64,000 nucleotides of DNA, taken from positions 696,232 to 760,231 of the forward strand of contig NW_022985171.1 of assembly GCF_010093535.1 (NCBI RefSeq), given 5' to 3'. Source of the DNA: Lindgomyces ingoldianus. Its lineage: Eukaryota > Ascomycota > Dothideomycetes > Pleosporales > Lindgomycetaceae. Shown piece by piece: positions 23,120 to 33,639 of this stretch. The stretch's first letter is position 1; each line of letters opens with the position of its first letter. The notes below the pieces were generated by a model. The model was not told where the DNA came from, did not search any database, and worked only from the letters and a program-made list of their open reading frames with translations. The position numbers and the translations under genes are program-made.

Positions 23120-24610
23120 ATGTCGGACTTATGCACATCGCAAGGCATGAATAAACGCATCTCACGTCGTAAAGCGCATACCAAGTCCCGCAAAGGTTGC
23201 TTCCAGTGCAAGCAACGGCATTCAAAAGTAAGCCCACTTCTCCTGTTCGCACCTACTCCAGAACAATATCACTGTAGACATCATCTAGTTCACTACTTGC
23301 TATCATTAAGGGAAGAACTAAAAAGATGTGACTTTCTCTCCTAAATCGCCCTTGTCATATTCAGCCATAGGTGGTAAGGCGAGGGTGGCACTCTCGTTTC
23401 TCACTTGATTCTCCAACCAATCAGGCAAAGTCGTTGCAGTGCTCTCTCTGAGGTCTCGTCGCTAAGCCTCTTGTCGATAATCTCGAATTCGATCTAAACC
23501 TAAACTAACATTTCCAAGTGTAACGAGGTACATCCTCGATGTGCGAATTGTGTTCGATTGGATATCGACTGTATCTGGCCCGCAGCTACTAAGGGATCCC
23601 CGCTCTATTTAGGGACACCACACCCCGAAAGCCCAAATTCTGTACTCCCTAGCACGCGCCTAGGCGGAAGTCCTACAATAACACCAATTCCCGTTGAACC
23701 CGAACTTCCACTGGAAGATCTGAAGCTAATGCACCACTGGACGACGAAGATGTACAAGCCATTACACCCAACACAGCCCGCCAAAGAGGGAATGTGGCAA
23801 GTGAGATTTACAGAATTGGGATTCGACCACCCTTTCTTGCTGCGTGGCTTCCTCGCTCTTGCGACCATCCACAAAGCAGTTTCAGAGCCTCATTCCGACG
23901 TTCAAAGCCTACTACATCAAGCAGACTCTCATATGAGCAGGTGCTTGGCCACATATCGGAAGAATCTAGAACAACCAAGTCCAGAGACTGCTGTACCGAT
24001 GTTCTTGTTATCGACAATCCTTGTCATCTACAACATGGGCTCAGGGCATTTGGAGGAGCCTGAAAGCCCAATTGATTCTATCTACCACTGCTTCCGGCTT
24101 CTACAGGGCGTCAAAGTTGTAATTCAGCCGCAATGGGAGACAATTAAGGAAAGTGATGTCTTTGCTTCCGTAGCTAAGACAATCATGGGTTTCTGGCAGT
24201 CGGATCTGGATCTTGAAGACGAAGGATTCGGTGAGATACTTCGACTGAAAGAACTGACGGACGGGATGGAATCTTCTGACCGCGAGACGTGTCTCCATGC
24301 TATCGTCGAGCTGCACAAGACGTTTATCAAGGTCTGGCGTTGCTCGGAGGACCAGGATGAACACGCAACAATGTTCACATGGCCTGCAGTCTTGCAAGAC
24401 CATTTTATGAACCTTCTCTCCGTTTATAATCCGGCAGCACTGATCATTCTTTCTCATTTTGCTGTCCTCCTCGCGCGGTCTCGCTCTTCGTGGTGGGTAC
24501 AGGACTGGCCAGATCGGATCCTGCGTGCCTCAAAGCACCTGCTCGAGAGTAAGCCAGAATTCCAACGATGGTTGGCTTGGCCTTCGGAACACATCGCAGT
24601 TGGTAACTGA
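23120..24610 (+). CDS. Zn2Cys6 transcription factor, Upc2-like class
   Basis: Two exons (23120-23227 and 23519-24610) encode 399 residues. The splice joins KGCFQCKQRHSK to CNEVHPRCANC and completes CX2CX6CX6CX2CX6C. A basic stretch precedes the cluster. The C-terminal region has LMHHWTTKMYKPL, then FLLRGFLALATIHKA and a WP-containing end. This is the layout of the shorter fungal regulators related to sterol-uptake factor Upc2. Known: members bind DNA through the cluster and sense ligands with the helical domain. The target is not known here. Divergence from a secreted hydrolase suggests that gene as a candidate. The single intron of 291 bp is long and could contain another small exon. Good match to family length. 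Confidence 0.82.
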
Positions 24611-25614
24611 TAAGCGGAGTTCCTGCACCAGTTTACGGCATGCGTTGCATACCACAGATCATGATCAGTGTGGGTTAGATCTTTCAGCCTGTTACCAGAC
24701 TAGGGAGAACGTTGAGAGGATGCTCATTTCTGCCTTACATCAGTGAGTAGGGTGTGCAGTGTTCCTTCGACCATCACCTAGCAAGAACCGCCGACAAGGG
24801 CTTTTCGCATTCTCTTTACAGTCAACCTTCAAAATGAAGAGAATGCCTTTGGAAGTACTAGGGAGGCCCACCTTCTGGTGGCGCAACACTAAAGCTTTAT
24901 ATACGCGTCAACAACGACATGAAAATCTTTCTGGGCCACGTCGGAATATGAATGACTAGCGCGAGGCTCAGGGCACTGTAAAATCGTGCTTCCAAGGATC
25001 AATTCATGAAAGCTCAGACCAATACTCCAAGCTCCATTCAACCAATCAGGAGTCCAGCAATACGGACCGCGTCCTCTACCGTATAGACCGTATCGACCGT
25101 ATACTGTATTTCTTTCTGTCCGCTTCCGGCAAAGCCGCCATAAATCCTTTTTCTGTGGGTTGGCTTAGCACGCTGACGAATCTAATGCACGGATTGTAGC
25201 GCGTTGATACAGTGCATCGATTTCAGGACGGCTTTATTGCCAAAAGAGCGAAAATCTCGGTGGGAAAACCCCCGCTAATGCCATCGAACGGGAAAGGAGC
25301 CGTATACGCTTATACGGTGCAAACATAAGATGAAGAGTTCTGCGATCCACAGCTACAACTTCATGCTATTGCGTATTCTTAAAGATACCATCGCGCCCTA
25401 GATTTGTAGGGCATCCACATCCGCTATCGACCTTGATCCCCGAGCATCCTGTGTTCCTCTCTCCGCGGTGTTCGCAACCTAAGATTCAGTATCACTGCCT
25501 CGAGGTGAAAATTCCGACCTTGACCATTAAGTCTTATTAGCACATCAATCCTTCGAAGTCCATCATCTAAGTTTTAGACTATTCACCAGACCGAATTAAT
25601 CCATTTAGGCCTTC
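24611..25614. other. Intergenic with short tandem repeat
   Basis: No gene is seen. Three tandem 9-bp units (accgtatag-type) lie at 25078-25104, and an inverted tatacggt occurs near 25312. The remaining sequence is unremarkable and includes the RTA1 promoter. Confidence 0.4.
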
Positions 25615-26684
25615 ATGGGATACGGAGATGGCCCACGACCTTCCCTTGACGACCCTAATGTTTGGGTACCATATCGTTACGTTCCCTCGAAGCCCGCCGC
25701 TGTAGTCTTTGTGGTAGCCTTCTCACTTACGACATTTCTCCATACATTCCAACTCGTCAACAAGAGGACATGGTATTTCATACCGCTCGTCATCGGTGGT
25801 TTTTGTGAGTTCTTTAAAGCATTCATCCACCCACGCAGGTTCTAACGGAGTTGGCAACAGTCGAAATAGTCGGCTATATCGGCCGTATCCTCTCAACCAA
25901 CGATCTCTGGGCTCTCGGCCCTTTCATCATGCAATCACTCCTCCTTCTGGTTGCGCCCGCACTCTTCGCCGCCTCAATATACATCATCCTGGGCCGGATC
26001 ATCCTACTCGTAGACGGCGAGCGTTATTCCCTGATTCGGCATAAATGGCTCACGAAAGTCTTCGTGACTGGCGACGTTCTCAGTTTCTTGGTGCAAGGAG
26101 GTGGGGGCGGTATCCAGGCCATGCATACGCTAGCAGCGCTACACACGGGCGAGAAACTCATCATCGTCGGTCTCTTCCTACAACTCGCTTTCTTCGGCTT
26201 CTTCATTTTTGTCGCAGGGCTGTTTCATTACCGGCTTGTAAATGCCAACCCCTCGAAGCAGTCCTCAGCACCCATCTCCCTTTCATCTCTCGCAAACCGG
26301 AACAACTCTCCACGCCGCGTCACCGCATCCTCCTCAGCCACCCCGACAACCCTCAACGTCGACAGCCTGCCGTGGAAGCGCCATATCTACGCCTTGTATG
26401 CTGCGAGCACCCTCATCATGATCCGAGGTGTTTTCAGAGTGATCGAATACCTAATGGGCAATAGTGGATATCTCCTTAGGCATGAATATTTCCTGTACAT
26501 CTTTGATGCGTTCTTAATGTTTTTGGTCATGGGACTGTTTAATTGGATCCATCCTAGTCAGGTTACAGCACGGTATCAGCAACGGATACTTCGGGAGAGA
26601 GGTGGATCTTTGGATCTGGATATACACAGGACGGAGAAGAGGTATTTAAGGTCGGAAGATGCTTCGGCGGTGGAGACGAAGTAG
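25615..26684 (+). CDS. RTA1-like integral membrane protein
   Basis: Two exons (25615-25804 and 25861-26684) give 337 residues with about seven hydrophobic helices. The splice makes IGGFFEIVGYIGRIL, and downstream are ASIYIILGRII, VTGDVLSFLVQGGGGGI, RGVFRVIEYLMG and HEYFLYIFDAFLM. These are hallmark blocks of the RTA1 family. Known: RTA1/RSB1 proteins lie in the plasma membrane and relate to resistance to toxic lipids such as phytosphingosine or to 7-aminocholesterol. The loop between the fifth and sixth helices is Ser-rich and variable. Molecular activity is not settled for the family, so only a lipid-stress role is inferred. Confidence 0.92.
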
Positions 26685-26949
26685 TGGGGGTACTTAGGGT
26701 GATGAGAAGGAGTGGCGGTACCTCCCTGAGCGCCCCCTAGGTTGGTGGAGTTTTAGCGTTACGCGGCTTTTGTTTCGATTTCTTTAATGGCCTTTCTAGT
26801 ATTACCGTAGTACATATATATAGAATAAATATGAAGGAGAAACTTTTAGGTGCAATAAAACGAGATGGGGTGAAAAGGGAAATTTAAATAATATAGGACG
26901 TAGTATTTTGATAAAACATACTTTTTAGATGAGTGTGCTCTAGCACAAA
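26685..26949. other. 3' flank of RTA1-like gene
   Basis: AT-rich sequence follows the stop, as expected for transcript end formation. No gene. Confidence 0.5.
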
Positions 26950-28164
26950 CCTCCTCTAGCTCAGCACTGTCCCTTATCTAGCCATAGGTCTGCTAGATTA
27001 ACTGCATTATCGCCCACCCACGGCAGGTACCAAGCTTTCTTCACTTTAGGCGAACCTTCCATGAGATCAATGACTTGTGAATCAGGATTTCTTTGCACCA
27101 GAGCAAGGTATCAGAATACGTTGATGATCCTCACGCTGGCTCTGGCGCAATTCAGTACGACCAGCTGAAGTCGTTGTAGCTTAGACGAAGGAGGCCACAC
27201 CCCGAGGTGTCACATTTCTCTAATGACATGATATAGCTCCCTAACTGCCTCATTCGATGTGTCCTGGTGAAGCGAGAGTAGATGTCCGTGACCATTCGAT
27301 CTCCTAGATCCCGCTCTCGATATACCAACTCATATGACCCAAATTTAGCTTAGTCTACCAGCTGAGACTGCTCCTTTTAGACCTAGCGATCGAGATACAT
27401 TGGCCGGAGCCGCAAAATAGCTTCTAGGAAGGAGCATTGATCTGGTGTCTTCCTAGGCAAAGCCGTCTGATTCTGCTTCTCACTTTTGTAATATATTCGA
27501 AATTCCTTAAGAAATCCAACAGAAACATTTATGCATGGAAGGGGTGGAGCTTCTTCCTATAATTGCGATCAATTAGGCCTTCTATAATTGAACACTCCAC
27601 TGATCCGCAATCAATAATGGTCTCTTTTGTTCCTATTCTGAAAATCTATTTGTGACTGCCAGACTAGGTTGAATTTCGCTATAGCATGGGGTACAATTCG
27701 TTCACAAACAGTAGAGACAGTGCCATTTCAGAATACATGAGTTTTTTCTATCAAGGGGTTGAGAAACGTGATCACCTAGGGCGTTCTAGCTGTGCTATCC
27801 TCGAAACCGGAACCATTCTAAGCATCTTCAGAGCCGAGTGTGGTTATTTTAAGAGAGCACAAACTTTCTAGAGGATACTACTCCCACTCGTTCAGCAAGA
27901 GCCAACCTAGGTGGGATCTATTCTCCGACGGCCACTCTTCCACTTTTAAATGCAGAATTTGCCTAGCTATAACTTTTCAAATTCAGATTTAGTTTCATCT
28001 TCGGCTTCGCTCGAGAAATTTTGTTCGATAGCTTCGAAACCTTCACTGATTATATGGTAGGCCTCCAGGTTCGGGGATTCAATTGAAACGTGGACGAACA
28101 ACTCGTATGATACCGCCTCGCTGCGCTCTTTCGAAAGCTTTAGAGAGTTATAGGAATCCGCCAT
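26950..28164 (-). pseudogene. Decayed protein-coding gene of unknown family
   Basis: Three coherent minus-strand pieces lie in order in different frames. The first (28164-27967) starts MADSYNSLKLSKERSEAVSY and ends at a TAG. A second contains EEWPSENRSHLGWLLLNEWE. A third near 27000-27180 contains LQRLQLVVLNC, an in-frame TGA and then VGDNAVNLADLW. The order, orientation and acidic/leucine composition suggest one gene broken by frameshifts and stops. It weakly recalls fungal F-box proteins, but I cannot name the family. Confidence 0.35.
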
Positions 28165-30300
28165 AATCGCACGACTGTTTCAGATTGAGTCTTGGAGGAC
28201 AATAGCGATCGTTAAATGAACCTAATGCGACTAAATCGACAGCTTGCCCATCATTGTTGTTGCAAGTAGCAAAAGGTTAACCTCGTACAGAACATAGCAG
28301 AAGAATACATATAAGCGGATAATATGCACGTGTGACAAGAAGGACGTGTAATTCTAGCGCGTGCGCTTCTAGGTGAAGCTACAAATGGTGAGGACAGAGC
28401 GGAAGATGGCTAAGATCTAGTGAAAGCAACAAGCTAGTATTCAAGCATGGTCTGCGTCGTGATCACGATCTCCTAGTACTTGCTCTTAAGCGGATTGTTT
28501 AAAACCCCTTGTTCTAAGACAAGATCGTCGGTCTTGCTTTTCCCTATTTCTTTGGCCTTTACTGTGCCTCGGTTTGAGCTGTAGAGACCTGTTTCGTAGC
28601 CCCGAGCGTGTTTCCAGCTAACGTCGATCCATTACCCTGTTACCCCACATTATTGAACCCCACGTGGACATGAACGTGAAGATCTCGACAGTGGAAAGCC
28701 GTAAACCTGCTGATAAGGGCTTTTGAGGGAGGCATTAGTCATTCGGCAGTCACAGCTGTCAACAATTTCGTTTCTTCGACAAGAAACCTTGTTTGATGGG
28801 TCTTTTCTGACACATTTAAAATGTAGAGGTCGAGAATGCCCTGGAACAAACTTTGGTAAACCAATCAAAACTAGGGCTATTTCACAAGAGGACGCGAGAA
28901 TGAGCGTGGAAAGACACCCTAAGAAAATTGGGCTAAAGTCGAGAAGATCCATGAGGTGAACTGGCGTTCGAAGAGGAGTGGGAATGCCCTTGATTGCTTC
29001 AAGAAGCCAAATTAAAGTAATGGTCGAGAAAAGCGGATGTGCGACATTGGCACATTTGCATATATTCGGGACGGGACCAAGTTAACAGGTCCAGTCACTC
29101 TTGGAACAGAGTCTACCAGTTCTGTCTCCCAAAGGTGGTATAGGAAGTTAACCAAAAACGAAGCGTTCCCAGGAAATCGCCGAATGGCTAGAATAATCCT
29201 CGGTAATGACCGATAATCAACCGAAATGTACAATTCTGGGTGGAACAACATAGTCTTGATTTCAATGTGTCATCATCCCCAGAGAAAGCACCAATATGCA
29301 GAAGCCGGTTAGTATCATTACTAAAGAGTTCTATGTCCGACTTTAGTGTATGCTCGATTTTCTTCATGACTTAATCTCTGACACTCTCTCTACGGCTTCC
29401 TTCTCTAGGGTACTGATCTCAAATCTTTTGAGAAGAGACCTTAAGGCCCTGAAAAAGGGCATATGTAAATCTACCAGCCCTCCACAACAGCGCCAACGAA
29501 TGCAAAGCCCATTACTACGCACACTACTATCCCCCTCTCCCGTTCAATCTCGCTCATTCACTTTTTGGATCCGCATTCTTATAACCCAAAGACGTCACAT
29601 TTTCATCCATACCAAACTGTTCTTGGTGCAACCATGCACGGTATCCGCTGTTAAGCCGAGCACCGTGACATTGCAATAGAGGGGCTAGAGCTTGACAGCA
29701 GGGCTAGAAGATAGCGAGGTGACTTCTCGTGTTTAGGATGAATAATGCGGCTTGATCTGTGGCAAAGGCTGTAGGTGTCGTGACTTCGATGCAGTTGACC
29801 ATTTCTGGTGACAAAATTTTGTTATTAAGAGGGAAGACAGTCTCAGCAAATAAGTAAAAGAGTTTTAGTTAAGTTTTGGGTTGTATATAGAATGGTAAGT
29901 TATGTGTTATTCCGTACGTCTCGTTGAAAAAAGGGGCAATCTCTCGACTTCTCAATCAAAATGCCACAACTCCGATGGATAGAAACCGCCGAACTCTAAT
30001 CGTATTTTTGTGCCCCCCCTTACCTAATATGTGCGCATATTTTAATTTTCATTCCCCTATCACATGCAATCATTCCGCCCTTATTTCCCAAATGCTAACC
30101 TATCTCTACCCCACATCAACTGTTTGTAGTAGCGGAGCTCTCTAAGCTCCATCACCTGCTCGTACTTAGGAGCCGCTGCTAGCTGCTATAGTCATATGCT
30201 GCCTAGCTGCTGCCTAGGTCACTCCTTGCATATATCGACCCTTGGGTACCTTCTTTAGCAATTAATCTAGTTCCTCATGCCTCTGGTGCTCCCAATAGCT
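28165..30300. other. Gene-poor region with a second coding relic
   Basis: The minus strand between 29251 and 28650 reads as a plausible protein (GNASFLVNFLYHLWETELVD, later GIPTPLRTPVHLMDLLDF) only if the frame shifts near 29025. This suggests another broken gene. The remaining sequence has no supported feature. Confidence 0.3.
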
Positions 30301-30690
30301 TCACATCAACCCTACAACCGCACCCACAAACCCAAACCCCAACACTACCCAACCTATTAACCTCGTCCCCACCCTCTCCCCCCCATTCGTTGGCTTCGGA
30401 TTCGTACTCGTCATGCTTGTAGTCGGACCTGTGTTGTTCGACACAGATAATGCAGTCATATTCGCAGTGTTCTTCGAAACGCAATCTACGACGATTTTTG
30501 GCGTAAGGTTAGGCGCTGTAATGTTGCAGTAAATAATGCATTCGTCCCTGTTGTAGTGTGCCACAGGTGCTTGGCAGCAGGATTGGAGGACTGCAGAGTA
30601 GTTGGAGATGTCGGCTAGGGCAACATAGGGTAGGCTGTAGTCGTAGTCCGGGTTGGAATAGACGTTGTTGGTGCAATTTTTACTGGCCAT
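30301..30690 (-). CDS. Small cysteine-containing surface protein with C-terminal hydrophobic anchor
   Basis: The 129-residue frame begins at the ATG of MASKNCTNNV. It has six cysteines, several N-glycosylation sequons and the block CCQAPVAHYNRDECIIYC. A Ser/Thr/Asn-rich linker precedes the hydrophobic C-terminus LIGWVVLGFGFVGAVVGLM. This is the layout of small fungal GPI-anchored wall proteins. No signal peptide follows this ATG, and no in-frame ATG lies upstream, so a first exon with the signal peptide is probably missing from the model. No function is assigned. Confidence 0.5.
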   Translation of the reverse strand: MASKNCTNNVYSNPDYDYSLPYVALADISNYSAVLQSCCQAPVAHYNRDECIIYCNITAPNLTPKIVVDCVSKNTANMTALSVSNNTGPTTSMTSTNPKPTNGGERVGTRLIGWVVLGFGFVGAVVGLM

Positions 30691-31212
30691 TTTGCCTGAG
30701 TGAAGGCGTCTCTCTATCCACGGAAGAAAGCAATCGAAATGTCTGCAGAGACCTCGCTGGTGTCGATTTGCGTTCACTTTGTGAGTTCAGAAGTTGTCGA
30801 AGAATGATTGGCTGACTAGGCCACAAGAAAGGCGAGATGAGTGCTTAAAACAGGGGATGCGCTTGAATAACACAAGAGTGCCGCGCATCACGACGTTTTA
30901 TACTTCCACTATCTGTTATTGTGGTGTTCGCTGACGGGGGCCAGAATGGCTGCGCCTCTTGCTCAGCGTCGTTCATAAGGAGCGAAATCCTTCAAGGGGC
31001 TGAGTATGGCACGTCCAAATTCTCCCTCACAATACGAGTTCGTCTTTCAGGCGGTCCAATGGGGTTGTGAGAACACCCAAGTGAAGCAACAGCCCTCAAA
31101 CCCCTCCAAATTTGCGACAAATGCATGCAGGGAGATCAGGCCATTGAAAAACCGACAGGATTCATAAATTCATGCCAGAATTCCTTCTGTCACAGGACAT
31201 GGTAAAACCACT
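30691..31212. other. Upstream region of the small surface protein
   Basis: This probably contains its promoter and perhaps the missing signal-peptide exon. No other gene is visible. Confidence 0.35.
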
Positions 31213-32102
31213 GGTAACGTTCGTCCCTGCGTGCTGGAAAACCCGCTGTGCCGGAAATACGAGGGGTACTTCGAGTTCAAGCGTCTATAACTCTGCGCAC
31301 ACATGGAATTTTATTATATTCCTTTATAAGTCTTGTACTATAGCCGATTTTGAATATCGAGGATACTTCCCACTTCTAAATTACGTTTGCATCGTCGCCT
31401 TCAGGCCTGATTCGCAGAGAGCCTCCTTCTATAGCGTAACAGACTTTCTTCCCCACAGTACCACCGTCAAGCCCTTACCACCCGGAATTCCTGTAAATAG
31501 GCCTTATCCGAGCCTCAGAACCTCACTCGAGTGCGAGGAAGTCATCATCAGCCTTGTGTGTGCTGTGGGGCGTAACTTCACACGGGGTGGGCCACGCCGA
31601 TTGATACCTCCAGCGGAAGCGATCACCGATCCTAGCTAATGCGAGATGACCCCACACATCTCACCTAATTATTTCCGTGTAATCTACTATGGCTGTGCGG
31701 CGCCTTTGCCAAGCGCTCTGGGATACCAATTGGCGTGGCAACCCCGCATAAATCTACACGCCACAGCAAACACAAAGCTAATGATGACTTCCAAGCATCG
31801 GAGCGAGGTTCTGAGGCTTAGACAAGACCCTGTTACGAGTATTAGGAGCGGTAAAAGCTCGATGGTGGTGCTATGGTGAGGGAAGTCTGTTACGCTACAG
31901 AAGGAGGCTCTGTGCGAATCAGGCCCGAAGGCGACGATACAAACGTAATTTAGAAGCGCAAGGTATCCCACATGTTCAAAATTGGCTATAGTACACGACT
32001 AATAAAGGAACATAGCAAAGCTCTATGCGTGCGTTGAGTTCTAGTCGCTTGAAGTCGAAGTACTCCTCGTAGGTTTTCCGGCACATGGGGACGGACGTTA
32101 GC
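31213..32102. repeat. Large imperfect inverted repeat (arms about 400 bp)
   Basis: The left arm (31213-31616) and the reverse complement of the right arm (31713-32102) align almost end to end, with about 97 bp between them. Shared blocks include ttctaaattacgtttg, gcctgattcgca, gagcctccttct and gtaacagactt. The arms differ by many substitutions and one small insertion in the left arm, so the duplication is old. In both arms the frame reading LLNYVCIVAF remains open for 90 codons or more. It could be a foldback element or a duplicated gene fragment. Confidence 0.7.
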
Positions 32103-33639
32103 AAATTTTCTTCTTCTAACTTCCTCGTTTTACTGAAGAGCCTTTAACTAACGGTAGCCCATACCATATGCCCTCAGGTTAAAATAGCTTATAACATTAC
32201 GCTCGCCGCTGTCCTTGCACATTGTAGAGATGGAGATATTAATACCGCCAATTCCCCACAAGTTCTTGTCGCCCGCAACGGAATGACATTGCCTAAATTA
32301 TGTAGCTTGCCACTTTGCGGTTCTTAGAGCTGGACCAAGTTACGGAGCCTAAAGAACACGACAATACGGAGCCATCCTGCGAGAGGGGTCGGGCCAACTT
32401 ACACTCTAGTAGTAGTATATTGGGGGCACTTTGATCTGCTTCTCGAATAGCTCTCCTACTTCCTCAAGAAGGATCTTCAGGTGTTAGCCGGTCAAGCTCA
32501 CCAGACGTTTTTATCCGCATCAAGGGTTAGTAGCTATTTTTCTAGGATTTCGAAAACCTTGGTTTGCTTCCTCTCACTGACTGGACTCTGACTAGGCGTT
32601 GTAGCTAAACTTGCGTTAGTCCCTTGGAGTCCCTGAAAGGAATAGAGAATCGTTGCTAGTTCGTTGTGAGGCGTAGAACGCTTGCATAGAGTTTGATTTA
32701 GGGGTACAATTGCTACAAGGGGAAGTAGGTGTAGTAGGGTAAAAGTGAGGGTAGTGGCTATGAGTTTAAGAGTGAGGTTGAACCCAGATATGAACGTTGG
32801 AGCAGGGCGCGAGAGCTGGGATGTGAGCGAATGCCTGAGCACAAATGACTTTGCAGGGTCAGAAGAACTCACGCGCTAGCTTGGCGATGCATCTTTAGGC
32901 ACCTGTTGAGAGTGTTCTCGCGCTATCACACCTATCTTCATCTCCCGAAGCAGAGCACCGAACTTTCACACGTCATATCTTCTACAATATAGCTAAGATA
33001 CCTATCTAAGCTTTACCCATTCAGGGCTTCCAATTGAAAATTAAGTTGGGTCAAGTTCTTAAAGGCGCTGCACGATATGGTCAAGGATATCTTGGGAGCT
33101 TTTACCACAACGACTTGCATCAATGATCGTCTCTGCTCCTGCTTTCGAACAAAGGGAAACAAAGCTAGGCGTCTCCTATTCGATGTTGCGAGTTGATTGT
33201 CTCTTTCCACTTGTAAAAGTTCGCCCTTAATCTGTGACTAATAATGGCTATAACTCATTTTTAATATTGAGTTTTAATATTAGTTCGTCACCCAGGTTCG
33301 ATGAATGAGACTTCAGCATCCTTGCGTTAAGCAATTATAGACGACCCCAGGAGCGTAACATGAACCCGTTGTCCCTATCGTCGCTGCCCGTATTGTTAAG
33401 GTGCTCAGAAACGAAATTCGTATCGAAGATAGAGTTCATGATGGCGGAGAGGAGTGGAACTTGATCGTATTAACGTCACAGTAAACACATCTAGCCAGTT
33501 AAATCTAGCATGTTAGCAATTCGTATCTCTATTGGGTGTAAAGCAAAGCGTAAGCACAGGACGAAGACGTAAAATTTTAGAATAGGTCAACACGACTCCA
33601 TTCAATCTAACACACAACAAAGACATATATTCCAGCCAT
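32103..33639. other. Gene-poor region
   Basis: A minus-strand frame at 32534-32872 (112 codons, one hydrophobic segment ATTLTFTLLHLLPLVAIV) is the only candidate. It has no homology that I recognise and no coding partner, so I do not call it a gene. The rest is AT-rich and featureless. Confidence 0.35.

Noticed and set aside
32534..32872. Open frame with one hydrophobic segment as a gene
   Set aside because: No recognisable homology, no splice partners, and it lies in a decayed region.
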